From RBG-16-66-20 sp038040245 (GTDB taxonomy: Bacteria; Pseudomonadota; Gammaproteobacteria; Burkholderiales; SG8-39), in the NCBI GenBank assembly GCA_038040245.1, contig JBBPIU010000001.1:1-64000 (forward strand): a stretch of 64,000 nucleotides of DNA, given 5' to 3'. Shown here in pieces: positions 23,241-31,238 of this stretch (position 1 is the first letter of the stretch; every line of letters starts with the position of its first letter). The position numbers and the translations under genes are program-made. The notes under the pieces are model-generated. The model was not told the origin of the DNA. It ran no database searches and was given only the letters and a program-made list of their open reading frames with translations.

Positions 23241-24524
23241 CTATTTCGGCCGCAGGTCGATAACGCGCTTCGCCTTGCCGATGGAGCGCTCGATCGAGCC
23301 GGCGGCGACGATCTTCACGTCGGTGCTGACGCCGATGGTGGACTTGATGTCGTGCTGCAGTTTTCCCGCAGCTTCCTGCTTTTCCGATTCCACCAGCACG
23401 GTGAGATGGTCGAGCGGCCCCTGTTTCGAGAGTTCCAGCACGTAATGCGGGCTCAATCCAGGCTGCTTCAGGATCAGCTCCTCGATCTGCGACGGGAATA
23501 GATTGACGCCGCGGATGATCAACATGTCGTCCGAGCGCCCGGTGATTCGTTCCATCCGGCGCATCACGCGCGCGGTGCCAGGCAGCAAACGGGTCAAATC
23601 GCGCGTGCGGTAGCGGATCACCGGCAGCGCTTCCTTGCTTAGCGACGTGAACACGAGTTCGCCCTTTTCGCCGTCGGGTAGCACTTCGCCGGTCACCGGG
23701 TCCACTACCTCGGGATAGAAATGGTCCTCCCAGATGGTGAGCCCGTCCTTGGTTTCGAGGCATTCCTGCGCCACGCCAGGGCCCATGACCTCGGAGAGGC
23801 CGTAGAGATCAATGGCTTGGAGGGAAGTTCTTTTTTCAATCTGTTTTCTTAGTTCGTTAGTCCAAGGCTCGGCGCCAAAAATTCCTATGCGTAGCGAGGA
23901 CTTCTTCGGATCCATGCCCTGGCGTTCCATCTCGTCGGCGATCGCCAGCATGTACGAGGGCGTCACCATGATGATCTCGGGCTTGAAGTCGCGGATCAGC
24001 TGCACCTGGCGCTCGGTCATGCCGCCCGAGACCGGGATGGTCGCAAGGCCCAGGCGCTCGGCGCCGTAGTGCGCGCCCAGTCCCCCGGTGAAAAGCCCGT
24101 AGCCGTAGGCGACGTGCACCTTGTCGCCGGGCCGCGCGCCCGCAGCGCGGATCGAGCGCGCCATGAGGTGGCTCCAGGTGTCGATGTCCTTCTTGGTGTA
24201 GCCGACCACCGTCGGCTTGCCGGTGGTGCCCGAGGAGGCGTGAATGCGCACTACCTTGTCCATCGGCACCGCGAACATGCCGAACGGGTAGGTCTCGCGC
24301 AGGTCCGCCTTGGCGGTGAAGGGAAATTTCGCCAGGTCTTCGAGCGTCTTCAAGTCCTTCGGTTTGACGCCCGCGGCATCGAACTTCTTACGGTAGTGCG
24401 GGACTTTGTCGTAGACGAGCTTGAGCGTGCGCTTCAAGCGCGAGAGCTGCAGCGCGCGAAGCTGCTTGCGAGAGGCCTTCTCGATCGGCTCCAGGGGAAA
24501 TTTTTTCATTACCTCCCTGCTCAT
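23241..24524 (-). CDS. paaK: Phenylacetate-CoA ligase
   Basis: A 427-residue adenylate-forming ligase that activates phenylacetate to phenylacetyl-CoA. The P-loop-like motif is HASSGTTGKPTVVGYTKKD; YGLSEVMGPG and the C-terminal hinge GRSDDMLIIRGVNLFPSQ are family marks. The length fits PaaK (about 430-440). The start ATG overlaps the stop of paaG by one base (TAATG). Residues around RKQIEKRTSLQAID are written in AT-rich codons (23809-23892), unlike the rest of the gene. Confidence 0.92.
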   Translation of the reverse strand: MSREVMKKFPLEPIEKASRKQLRALQLSRLKRTLKLVYDKVPHYRKKFDAAGVKPKDLKTLEDLAKFPFTAKADLRETYPFGMFAVPMDKVVRIHASSGTTGKPTVVGYTKKDIDTWSHLMARSIRAAGARPGDKVHVAYGYGLFTGGLGAHYGAERLGLATIPVSGGMTERQVQLIRDFKPEIIMVTPSYMLAIADEMERQGMDPKKSSLRIGIFGAEPWTNELRKQIEKRTSLQAIDLYGLSEVMGPGVAQECLETKDGLTIWEDHFYPEVVDPVTGEVLPDGEKGELVFTSLSKEALPVIRYRTRDLTRLLPGTARVMRRMERITGRSDDMLIIRGVNLFPSQIEELILKQPGLSPHYVLELSKQGPLDHLTVLVESEKQEAAGKLQHDIKSTIGVSTDVKIVAAGSIERSIGKAKRVIDLRPK

Positions 24525-25303
24525 TACGAGCCCTTGAATTCCGGCTTGCGCTTTTCCAGGAACGCAGTCACGCCTTCGCGGTAGTCCTCGCCTTTGCCGA
24601 TCTCGCGCTGCAGGTCGCGTTCCAGATCCAGTTGTTGATCGAGGGTGTTATTGAACGATGTGTAAATGGCTTTCTTTATCAGGCCCAGGGATCTTGTCGG
24701 GCCTGCTGCCAAAGCAGAAGAAATTTTTATCGCTTCAACTCCCAATTGCGCGTCATCCACACATTTCCAGATCACGCCGAAGCGCTCCGCATCCTCCGCC
24801 GAAAGGCGGTCGCCCGTCATTGCGAGCGCGATCGCGCGCTGCGCGCCCGCGAGCCGCGGCAGGAAATAGGTGCCGCCGCAGTCGGGCACGAGACCGATCT
24901 TCACGAACGCCTGGATGAAGGAGGCCGAGCGCGCGGCAAGCACGATGTCGCAGGCAAGCGCGAAATTCGCGCCGGCGCCCGCCGCCACGCCGTTGACCGC
25001 GCAGACGATCGGCTTGGGCAGCGCGCGCATGCGCTTGACGAGCGGGTTGTACCAAGTCTCCAGGCCCGCGCCGAGATCGATGGCAGTAGCCTTCATATCG
25101 CGCTCCGTCAAGTCCTGACCCGCGCAAAAGCCGCGCCCGGCGCCGGTAATGAGCAGGCAGCGGATCGCGGCATCGGCTTCGGCACGCGTCATCGCATCGG
25201 CGAGCCCTTTGTGGACGGCGGGATTGAAGGCGTTGAGCTTCTCCGGGCGGTTGAGCGTGATGCGCAGCACGCCGGTTTCGAGCGAAACAAGGACGGGTTC
25301 CAT
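24524..25303 (-). CDS. paaG: Crotonase-family isomerase/hydratase (PaaG type)
   Basis: A 259-residue enoyl-CoA hydratase/isomerase. GAGRGFCAGQDL forms one oxyanion strand and NGVAAGAGANFALACD the other; GLVPDCGGTYFLPRL carries the catalytic Asp typical of PaaG (1,2-epoxyphenylacetyl-CoA isomerase) rather than the Glu of ordinary hydratases. The neighbour paaK supports the assignment. The ATG at 25303 is chosen over the frame start at 25336 because the product then begins MEPVLVSLETGVLRITLNRP, as homologues do. Confidence 0.85.
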   Translation of the reverse strand: MEPVLVSLETGVLRITLNRPEKLNAFNPAVHKGLADAMTRAEADAAIRCLLITGAGRGFCAGQDLTERDMKATAIDLGAGLETWYNPLVKRMRALPKPIVCAVNGVAAGAGANFALACDIVLAARSASFIQAFVKIGLVPDCGGTYFLPRLAGAQRAIALAMTGDRLSAEDAERFGVIWKCVDDAQLGVEAIKISSALAAGPTRSLGLIKKAIYTSFNNTLDQQLDLERDLQREIGKGEDYREGVTAFLEKRKPEFKGS

Positions 25304-25320
25304 GGTCAAAGCTTGGCTAA

Positions 25321-25692
25321 TCAGCGGCGCCGGCAAATCACCAGCGACGAGCAGATGCCCAGCTTGTCGGTCACTTTTTCAACCTTCAACCCGGCGGCCT
25401 CGATCATCGCGCCGGTATGGGTCAGCAGGTAGCGCTCGCCTTCGCAGCGGACCATGCCCGCCGCGAGCCCCGCTTCCAGCAGCGCCAGCACGCCATAGCG
25501 CGAAGTCTCGACTTTCCCCGTGATCTCGTCGAGCGTCAGGCCCGGGCGCGCCGCCCGCAGAGCCTTCAGGATGCCGAGGTCGCGCAGCAGCCTCGCCGTC
25601 TGAAACAGCATCGGTCCGAAGGCGATCTTCTGCGCTTCGAACCTCGCCTCCGCGAGCGGCGTCTGTTCGGGGTTTGAATTCTTTGCGTCCAT
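25321..25692 (-). pseudogene. SAM-dependent methyltransferase with in-frame loss of the catalytic domain
   Basis: The 123-codon frame joins a complete N-terminal helix-turn dimerisation region (ARFEAQKIAFGPMLFQTARL to RYLLTHTG) directly to what looks like the last strand pair of the family (MIEAAGLKVEKVTDKLG ... SLVICRR). The Rossmann domain with the SAM site, normally more than 200 residues, is missing at the junction near residue 96. The frame is intact and carries a start and stop, so either a short protein is still made or the gene is a remnant. It lies 17 bases upstream of paaG. Confidence 0.7.
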
Positions 25693-25699
25693 ATCACTT

Positions 25700-25722
25700 A
25701 AATACTGCACCCGCCCACGTCA
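25700..25722. repeat. Direct repeat, left copy flanking the DUF3616 gene
   Basis: AAATACTGCACCCGC is identical to 26938-26952; the following 8 bases match at six positions (CCACGTCA versus TCCCGTCA). The repeat sits just upstream of the methyltransferase remnant on the minus strand. Confidence 0.65.
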
Positions 25723-25783
25723 TTCAGGCAAGCGCGGGCGCGTGCGGCCGCACGCCCCAGTGGCGTTGCGGACAGCCAAACGG

Positions 25784-26905
25784 TCATAACGCGTAGATGT
25801 CGGCGAGCACGGCCGCCGGGCCGCGTCGCCGGTGCTTGGCCGTACGTTCGTACACGACGAGCAGGCGGGCGCGGCCGCGCGCGATCGCCGGCCATGCCGC
25901 GATGCCTTCGGGGTGGTCGTTCCGGCCGTCGTCGGGCAGCTCGAGCAGCTTCTCGAGCAGGTCGCCGCGAACCAGGCTGGCGCGCCCGATCCGCGCGCCG
26001 CCGCGCCACCGGAAGACCGCAAACGAGCCCGAGTTCCCCATCGTGGGTCCCGCGAGGATCAGAAGATCGGCGCCATCGAGCAGCAGGTCGCGCACGCCGC
26101 GGCCGTCGAGATCGAGGAAATGCTTGCGATAGGGATGCTTGCCGCCCCCCGGGATGGGCCGCAGCGACAGCCGCGTGGGGTCCTCCGGATCGGTCGCGAC
26201 GCGCAACTCGATGAGGCCCGCCCAGCCGTCGAGCACGGGTCCGCGCAGTCCGACGAACACGCGGCCGCCGGCGCCCACGGCAAGCCCCTCGCAGTCGAGC
26301 CCATTTTCCTTTCCCGGCAGCGCGACGAACGGACCCAAATGCGCATCGCGCGCAAGGAGACGCGTCAGTCGGCTGCCTTTCGCGCTGTTGCGCACGCATG
26401 CCGCCGTGCGCCGCTGCCTGCCTTTGCCGGTCTTGCGCGCGAGCGCGATGCCGGCGCGATCGACGATGACGGGGATGCGCGCAAGCAGATACCGATTGCC
26501 TTCGCGCTCGATCGTCGCCAGTGCCCGCAGGTTTTCGGCGGTCGTGGCGCGATCGGCCTCGCCGCGTGCACGTGCATGCGAGCCCAGCACCCACAGGTAA
26601 CCGTCGCGGTATGCAAGCCCTTCGAGGTCGGCCTCCGGCAGCGCAAGCGGATCGCCTCTCCGCGGCGCGATCGCGAGCGGCAGGTAGTCGGCGAGCGCGA
26701 ACCGGGTATGCCGTCCCCATCGTTGCGCGTAGGCAGTGGTACCGGGGAGCGGTTGCAACCGCTCGACGTGGCACGTTTCATCGCTCGCCGTCCACAGCGT
26801 GTCGCCGATGCGCACCGCACAGGAAAGTCCGCCGACGAGCGCGGACCGCACGCGCTTTGGCACACGCGGATCGAACTGCAGAAGGAGCGGCGTGCTGCGG
26901 GCCAC
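25784..26905 (-). CDS. DUF3616 family protein
   Basis: A 373-residue protein with a repeated beta-strand pattern resembling a propeller (TLWTASDETCHVERL; DLEGLAYRDGYLWVLGSHA; GLDCEGLAVGAGGRVFVGLRG; HPEGIAAW). DUF3616 proteins are predicted sugar- or phosphate-binding propellers of unknown activity. No signal peptide is evident, so a cytoplasmic location is likely. It is a single gene, flanked by direct repeats at 25700 and 26938. A second long open frame on the same strand (25698-26774) is an overlapping shadow without family features. Confidence 0.8.
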   Translation of the reverse strand: MARSTPLLLQFDPRVPKRVRSALVGGLSCAVRIGDTLWTASDETCHVERLQPLPGTTAYAQRWGRHTRFALADYLPLAIAPRRGDPLALPEADLEGLAYRDGYLWVLGSHARARGEADRATTAENLRALATIEREGNRYLLARIPVIVDRAGIALARKTGKGRQRRTAACVRNSAKGSRLTRLLARDAHLGPFVALPGKENGLDCEGLAVGAGGRVFVGLRGPVLDGWAGLIELRVATDPEDPTRLSLRPIPGGGKHPYRKHFLDLDGRGVRDLLLDGADLLILAGPTMGNSGSFAVFRWRGGARIGRASLVRGDLLEKLLELPDDGRNDHPEGIAAWPAIARGRARLLVVYERTAKHRRRGPAAVLADIYAL

Positions 26906-26937
26906 CGATCAATTCGCCTTGAAACGAAGAGATAGGC

Positions 26938-26960
26938 AAATACTGCACCCGCTCCCGTCA
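26938..26960. repeat. Direct repeat, right copy flanking the DUF3616 gene
   Basis: Same orientation as 25700-25722, with 21 of 23 bases matching. It lies 33 bases upstream of the DUF3616 start codon. Confidence 0.65.
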
Positions 26961-27035
26961 AGAAGCTTTTTGAGAACGGCAACTGACCCGCCGCGCCTTG
27001 CGGGCGCGCGCGGATCACCCTAGCGTAACAGCCTG

Positions 27036-27407
27036 TCAGCGCCTTGTGGGGTCGTTGGGGGCAGCGTCGCGGCGATTGGGTACGCCGTCGCCATCCCTGT
27101 CCCAACGCGAGGACTGGTAGCCCCAGCGTCCGTTCCTCTCGACCCACTGGGGCTGAGAGTAGGTATAGCCGGGGCGCGCGCTCTGCCAGTCGCCGGGGGC
27201 CCACACGTGCTGGCTGCCGTCGTATTGCCAATGGCCGCCCGACCACACGTAGCCGCTGCGCGGCGCGGGGACGGCCTCGTAGCGAACCACCGGTGGAGCG
27301 ATATTCAAATAAACTCCGACCTGGGCCACACTCGAGAGCGGTGTTGCCACGGCACCAATCACTCCTGCTGTAAATAACGCGGATACCAAGACTTTTTTCA
27401 TGAACAT
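27036..27407 (-). CDS. Secreted YXWGXW-type repeat protein with calcium-loop-like tail
   Basis: The 123-residue product has a signal peptide (KKVLVSALFTAGVIGAVATP), then aromatic repeats GYVWSGGHWQYDG, HVWAPGDWQ and GRWGYQSSRW typical of YXWGXW proteins, and a tail DRDGDGVPNRRDAAPNDP that matches the spacing of thrombospondin type 3 calcium loops. The ATG at 27407 has AGGAGA six bases upstream and is chosen over the one at 27401. It is probably periplasmic or envelope-associated; function unknown. Confidence 0.82.
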   Translation of the reverse strand: MFMKKVLVSALFTAGVIGAVATPLSSVAQVGVYLNIAPPVVRYEAVPAPRSGYVWSGGHWQYDGSQHVWAPGDWQSARPGYTYSQPQWVERNGRWGYQSSRWDRDGDGVPNRRDAAPNDPTRR

Positions 27408-27524
27408 GTGGGTTCTCCTAAAGGTTGACCTGCGTGGCCCGTTGACAGCCACTCTTGGCGCATGTTGGGCGGATAATCGTTTTTTCACTGTGCGCTGGGT
27501 CGCATAGAGGGGGTTGACCAAAGC

Positions 27525-28301
27525 ATGAGCTACGAATTCATCACTACCGAGGTCAAGGGCCGCGTCGCGCTGCTGACGCTCAATCGCCCCAAGCAGCTGA
27601 ATGCGCTGAACCCGAAACTGATGCAGGAGCTGGGCGCGGCGATGTCCGGCTTCGACGTCGACGACGGCATTGGCGCGATCCTGATCACCGGCAACGAAAA
27701 GGCCTTCGCCGCGGGTGCCGACATCGGCGCCATGAAGGACTTCGATTTCCAGCACGCCTTCAAGTCGGACTACATCACGCGCGACTGGGAGCACATCCGC
27801 AACGTGCGCAAGCCCGTGATCGCGGCGGTCGCGGGCTACGCGCTTGGCGGCGGCTGCGAGCTGGCGATGATGTGCGACATCATCATCGCGGCGGACAGCG
27901 CTAAGTTCGGCCAGCCCGAGATCAACCTCGGCACCTTCCCCGGTGCGGGGGGCACGCAGCGCCTGCCGCGCGCGGTCGGCAAGGCGAAAGCGATGGACCT
28001 GTGCCTCACCGCGCGCATGATGGACGCGCAGGAAGCGGAGCGCGCCGGGCTGGTGTCGCGCGTGGTGCCGGCCGACAAGCTGATGGAAGAAGCCATGGCG
28101 GTGGCGGAGAAAATCGCGTCCTGCTCGCTGCCGGTGGCGATGATGGCTAAAGAGGCCATCAACCGCGCGTTTGAGTCCACCTTGTCGGAAGGCGTGCGCT
28201 TTGAGCGGCGCCTGTTCCACGCCACCTTCGCGCTGGATGACCAGAAGGAAGGCATGGCCGCGTTCGTCGAAAAGCGCAAGCCGAAGTTCAAGCACCGCTG
28301 A
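27525..28301 (+). CDS. Enoyl-CoA hydratase
   Basis: A 258-residue crotonase. Oxyanion-hole strands are AFAAGADIGAM and AGYALGGGCELAMMCD. The first catalytic Glu is in GGGCELAM and the second in GQPEINLGTFPGAGG, the arrangement of short-chain enoyl-CoA hydratases (EchA/PaaF type). An AGGGGG ribosome site precedes the ATG. It is followed without a gap by an MFS transporter and by fadD, which suggests a fatty- or aryl-acid catabolic cluster. Confidence 0.92.
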   Translation: MSYEFITTEVKGRVALLTLNRPKQLNALNPKLMQELGAAMSGFDVDDGIGAILITGNEKAFAAGADIGAMKDFDFQHAFKSDYITRDWEHIRNVRKPVIAAVAGYALGGGCELAMMCDIIIAADSAKFGQPEINLGTFPGAGGTQRLPRAVGKAKAMDLCLTARMMDAQEAERAGLVSRVVPADKLMEEAMAVAEKIASCSLPVAMMAKEAINRAFESTLSEGVRFERRLFHATFALDDQKEGMAAFVEKRKPKFKHR

Positions 28302-29509
28302 ACGCTGCCGTCGTCCTTATCGGGGCTCACATCCTTTCGATGCTGGGCTTCGCGACCTTCGCGGCGTTGCTGCCGGAGCTGCGCGATCTCTGGCGACTGA
28401 GCAATGCCGAAGCGGGGCTGATCGCAAGCGCGTTCTTCGCCGGCTACGTCGCCACGGTGTCGTACTGGACCGCGCTCACCGACCGCACCGACGGCCGGCG
28501 CGTCTATCTCGCCGGCTGCCTGCTGGCGACCGCGGGCGGTGCGGGCTTCGGACTGGCGGCCGACGGGCTCGCGAGCGGCATGCTCTTTCACGTGCTGCTG
28601 GGCGCGGGGGTCGCCGGCACCTACATGCCGGGACTGCGGCTGCTTTCGGACCGCACCAGTGGGCCTTCGCAGAGCCGCACCATCGCGTTCTACACCTCGT
28701 TCTTCGGCATCGGCACCGCGATCTCGCTCGCGCTCGCGGGCCTGCTCGCGCCGGCCTACGGATGGCGCAGTGCGTTTCTGGTTTCGGCGGCGGGGCCGCT
28801 GTGTGCCGGGTTATGCGTTTTTTTTCTTGTTGAAAAAACGAAAATAGAAGCAAAGGCGAAAAGCGCGTTCTCTTTCGCCACCCTGTTCCCCGTGCCGTCC
28901 TGGCGCAAGGTGCTCGCCAACCGGGCGGCCGCGGGCTACACGCTAGGCTACGTCGCGCACTGTATCGAGCTGTTCGGCTCGCGCGGCTGGATGGTCGCCT
29001 TCCTCGCCTACGCCGCGGGCCTGCAGGCTGCGGGGCAGGCGTTTCCGTGGAACTTCGCGGCCATCGCCGCGGTGGTCAATCTGCTCTCGGTGCCGGCGTC
29101 CATTTTCGGCAACGAGATCGCGCTGCGCATCGGCCGCCGGCAGTGGATCCAGATCGCGATGTTCGGCTCGGGCGCCTGCGGCATCGCGCTCGCCTTCTGC
29201 GGCGCGCTGCACTGGAGCATCGTGATCCTGCTACTGATCGTCTACTCGATGCTGGTGATGGCCGAGTCGGCGACGCTGACCGCCGGTCTGGTGGCAGCGG
29301 CACCGGCCGAACTGCGCGGCGCCGCGCTGGGGCTCTATTCGCTCGCCGGTTTCACCGGCGGCATGCTCGGCCCTTCGCTGTTCGGCCTCGCGCTCGACCT
29401 CGCGGGCGGCAAGCAGAGCCCCCTCGCATGGGCCTGGGGCTACGCCGCCATTGGCGCCGGCTGCATCGCCGCGCCGCTGGTGGTGCGGCTATACGCGAAG
29501 GCCCGCTAG
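28298..29509 (+). CDS. MFS transporter (start codon uncertain, probably CTG)
   Basis: About 403 residues and 12 membrane helices, with a cytoplasmic loop between helices 6 and 7. The MFS motif after helix 2 appears as TDRTDGRRVYLAG. The first conventional start (ATG 28340) would cut helix 1; the in-frame codons upstream (L-N-A-A-V-V-L-I-G-A-H-I-L-S) complete it, beginning at CTG 28298, which overlaps the preceding stop as CTGA. An AT-rich codon patch at 28810-28875 coincides with the central loop. Substrate unknown; the context suggests an organic acid. Confidence 0.82.
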   Translation: MNAAVVLIGAHILSMLGFATFAALLPELRDLWRLSNAEAGLIASAFFAGYVATVSYWTALTDRTDGRRVYLAGCLLATAGGAGFGLAADGLASGMLFHVLLGAGVAGTYMPGLRLLSDRTSGPSQSRTIAFYTSFFGIGTAISLALAGLLAPAYGWRSAFLVSAAGPLCAGLCVFFLVEKTKIEAKAKSAFSFATLFPVPSWRKVLANRAAAGYTLGYVAHCIELFGSRGWMVAFLAYAAGLQAAGQAFPWNFAAIAAVVNLLSVPASIFGNEIALRIGRRQWIQIAMFGSGACGIALAFCGALHWSIVILLLIVYSMLVMAESATLTAGLVAAAPAELRGAALGLYSLAGFTGGMLGPSLFGLALDLAGGKQSPLAWAWGYAAIGAGCIAAPLVVRLYAKAR

Positions 29510-29537
29510 GTTAGAATCCGCTGCAGGAGGAATCCCC

Positions 29538-31205
29538 ATGGAAAAGATCTGGCTGAAGAGCTATCCCCCCGGCGTGCCCGCCGAGATCGACTATACCCGG
29601 TACAAGTCCGTCGGCGACCTGGTCGACAAGAAGGTCGTGGAGTTCAGCGACCGGCCGGCGTTCCATTGCATGGGCAAGACCATCAGTTTCGGCGACCTCG
29701 ACCGCATGTCGCGCGCCTTCGGTGCGTGGCTGCAATCGAAGGGCTACGGCAAGGGCGTGCGGGTGGCGATCATGATGCCGAACTGCCTGCAGTATCCGGT
29801 CGCGCTCTACGGCACGCTGCGCGCGGGCGGGATCGTAGTGAACGTCAATCCGCTCTATACCCCGCGGGAACTCGAGCACCAGCTGAAGGACTCGGGTGCG
29901 GAAGTGATCGTGATCCTGGAGAATTTCGCCACCACGCTCGAGGAAGTGCTGCCGAAGACGCCGGTGAAGCATGTGATCCTCGCCTCGCTGGGCGATCTGC
30001 TCGGCGTCAAGGGCATGATCGTGAATTTCGTGGTGCGCAACGTGAAGAAGATGGTGCCGGCGTTCAACCTGCCCGGCGCGTTGCGCTTCAACGACATGCT
30101 CGCCGAGGCCGCCGGGCTGCCGGTCAAGCCGGTCGAAGTCGGGCACGAGGACATCGCCTTCCTGCAGTACACCGGAGGCACCACCGGCGTGTCGAAAGGC
30201 GCGATGCTGCTTCACCGCAACATCCTCGCCAACATCGAGCAGATGGACGGATGGCTGCTTTCCGGACTGAAGGGCGAGCCCGGGATGATCATCACCGCGC
30301 TGCCGCTTTATCACATCTTCTCGCTGACGGTGAATTGCCTGCTGATGATGAAGGGGGGCGGCTGCAATATCCTGATCACCAATCCGCGCGACATTCCCGG
30401 CTTCGTCAAGGAACTCGGCAAGCACCGCTATAACATGATCACCGGCGTGAACACTCTGTTCAACGCGCTGATCAACAATCCCGAATTCGCCAAGCTCGAT
30501 TTCTCTGCGCTGAAGATCACCGGCGGCGGCGGCATGGCGGTGCAAAAGGCGGTCGCCGACAAGTGGAAGCAGATGACCGGCAGCACCCTGCTCGAGGGCT
30601 ACGGGCTGACCGAGACCAGCCCGGTGGCGACCATGAACCCGCTCGACCTCGCCAGCTACAGCGGCTCGATCGGGCTGCCGGTGCCGTCCACCGTGATCGC
30701 GATCCGCGGCGACGACAAGAAGGACGTGAAACTCGGTGAGCCCGGCGAGATCTGCATCAGCGGTCCACAGGTGATGAAGGGTTACTGGAAGCGCGACGAC
30801 GAAACTGCGAATGTGCTCGGCCCCGATGGCTTTCTCTACACCGGCGATGTCGGCATCATGGACGAGAAGGGCTTCATCAGGATCGTCGACCGCAAGAAGG
30901 ACATGATCCTGGTGTCGGGCTTCAACGTGTACCCGAACGAGATCGAGCAGGTGGTGGCGATGATGCCGGGCGTGCTCGAGTGCGCTGCGATCGGTGTGCC
31001 CGACGAGCATTCGGGCGAGGTGCCCAAGCTGTTCATCGTGAAGAAGGACCCGGCGCTCACCGAGGCCGACGTCCTCGCGCACTGCAAGGAGAACCTCACC
31101 GGCTACAAGCGGCCGAAGTACGTCGAGTTCCGCGCCGATCTGCCGAAGACCAACGTCGGCAAGATCCTGCGCCGGGCGCTGCGCGACGAGAAGAAAGCGG
31201 CCTGA
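29538..31205 (+). CDS. fadD: Long-chain fatty-acid--CoA ligase
   Basis: A 555-residue adenylate-forming enzyme close to E. coli FadD in length. The ATP motif is YTGGTTGVSKGAML; GYGLTETSP is the second core motif, and GFLYTGDVGIMDEKGFIRIVDRKKDMI contains the fatty-acyl-CoA signature and hinge. The C-terminal catalytic Lys is in KTNVGKILRRALR. The ATG at 29538 is preceded by AGGAGGA. It follows the MFS transporter by 28 bases, so uptake and activation may be coupled. Confidence 0.94.
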   Translation: MEKIWLKSYPPGVPAEIDYTRYKSVGDLVDKKVVEFSDRPAFHCMGKTISFGDLDRMSRAFGAWLQSKGYGKGVRVAIMMPNCLQYPVALYGTLRAGGIVVNVNPLYTPRELEHQLKDSGAEVIVILENFATTLEEVLPKTPVKHVILASLGDLLGVKGMIVNFVVRNVKKMVPAFNLPGALRFNDMLAEAAGLPVKPVEVGHEDIAFLQYTGGTTGVSKGAMLLHRNILANIEQMDGWLLSGLKGEPGMIITALPLYHIFSLTVNCLLMMKGGGCNILITNPRDIPGFVKELGKHRYNMITGVNTLFNALINNPEFAKLDFSALKITGGGGMAVQKAVADKWKQMTGSTLLEGYGLTETSPVATMNPLDLASYSGSIGLPVPSTVIAIRGDDKKDVKLGEPGEICISGPQVMKGYWKRDDETANVLGPDGFLYTGDVGIMDEKGFIRIVDRKKDMILVSGFNVYPNEIEQVVAMMPGVLECAAIGVPDEHSGEVPKLFIVKKDPALTEADVLAHCKENLTGYKRPKYVEFRADLPKTNVGKILRRALRDEKKAA

Positions 31206-31210
31206 AGAAT

Positions 31211-31228
31211 GGGGTCTGTCCCCGTTTT
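31211..31228 (+). terminator. Weak hairpin terminator after fadD / GGGGTCTG element
   Basis: GGGG-TCTGT-CCCC is followed by GTTTTT, 5 bases after the fadD stop. The 4-bp stem is short. The phrase resembles the outer ends of the GGGGTCAGA repeats at 15458 and 38828, so it may be a half-element serving as a terminator. Confidence 0.4.
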
Positions 31229-31238
31229 TCGCTAGCCC

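Noticed and set aside
25698..26774. Minus-strand frame of 358 codons overlapping the DUF3616 gene
   Set aside because: Arg/Ala-rich low-complexity translation; the DUF3616 frame carries all recognisable motifs.
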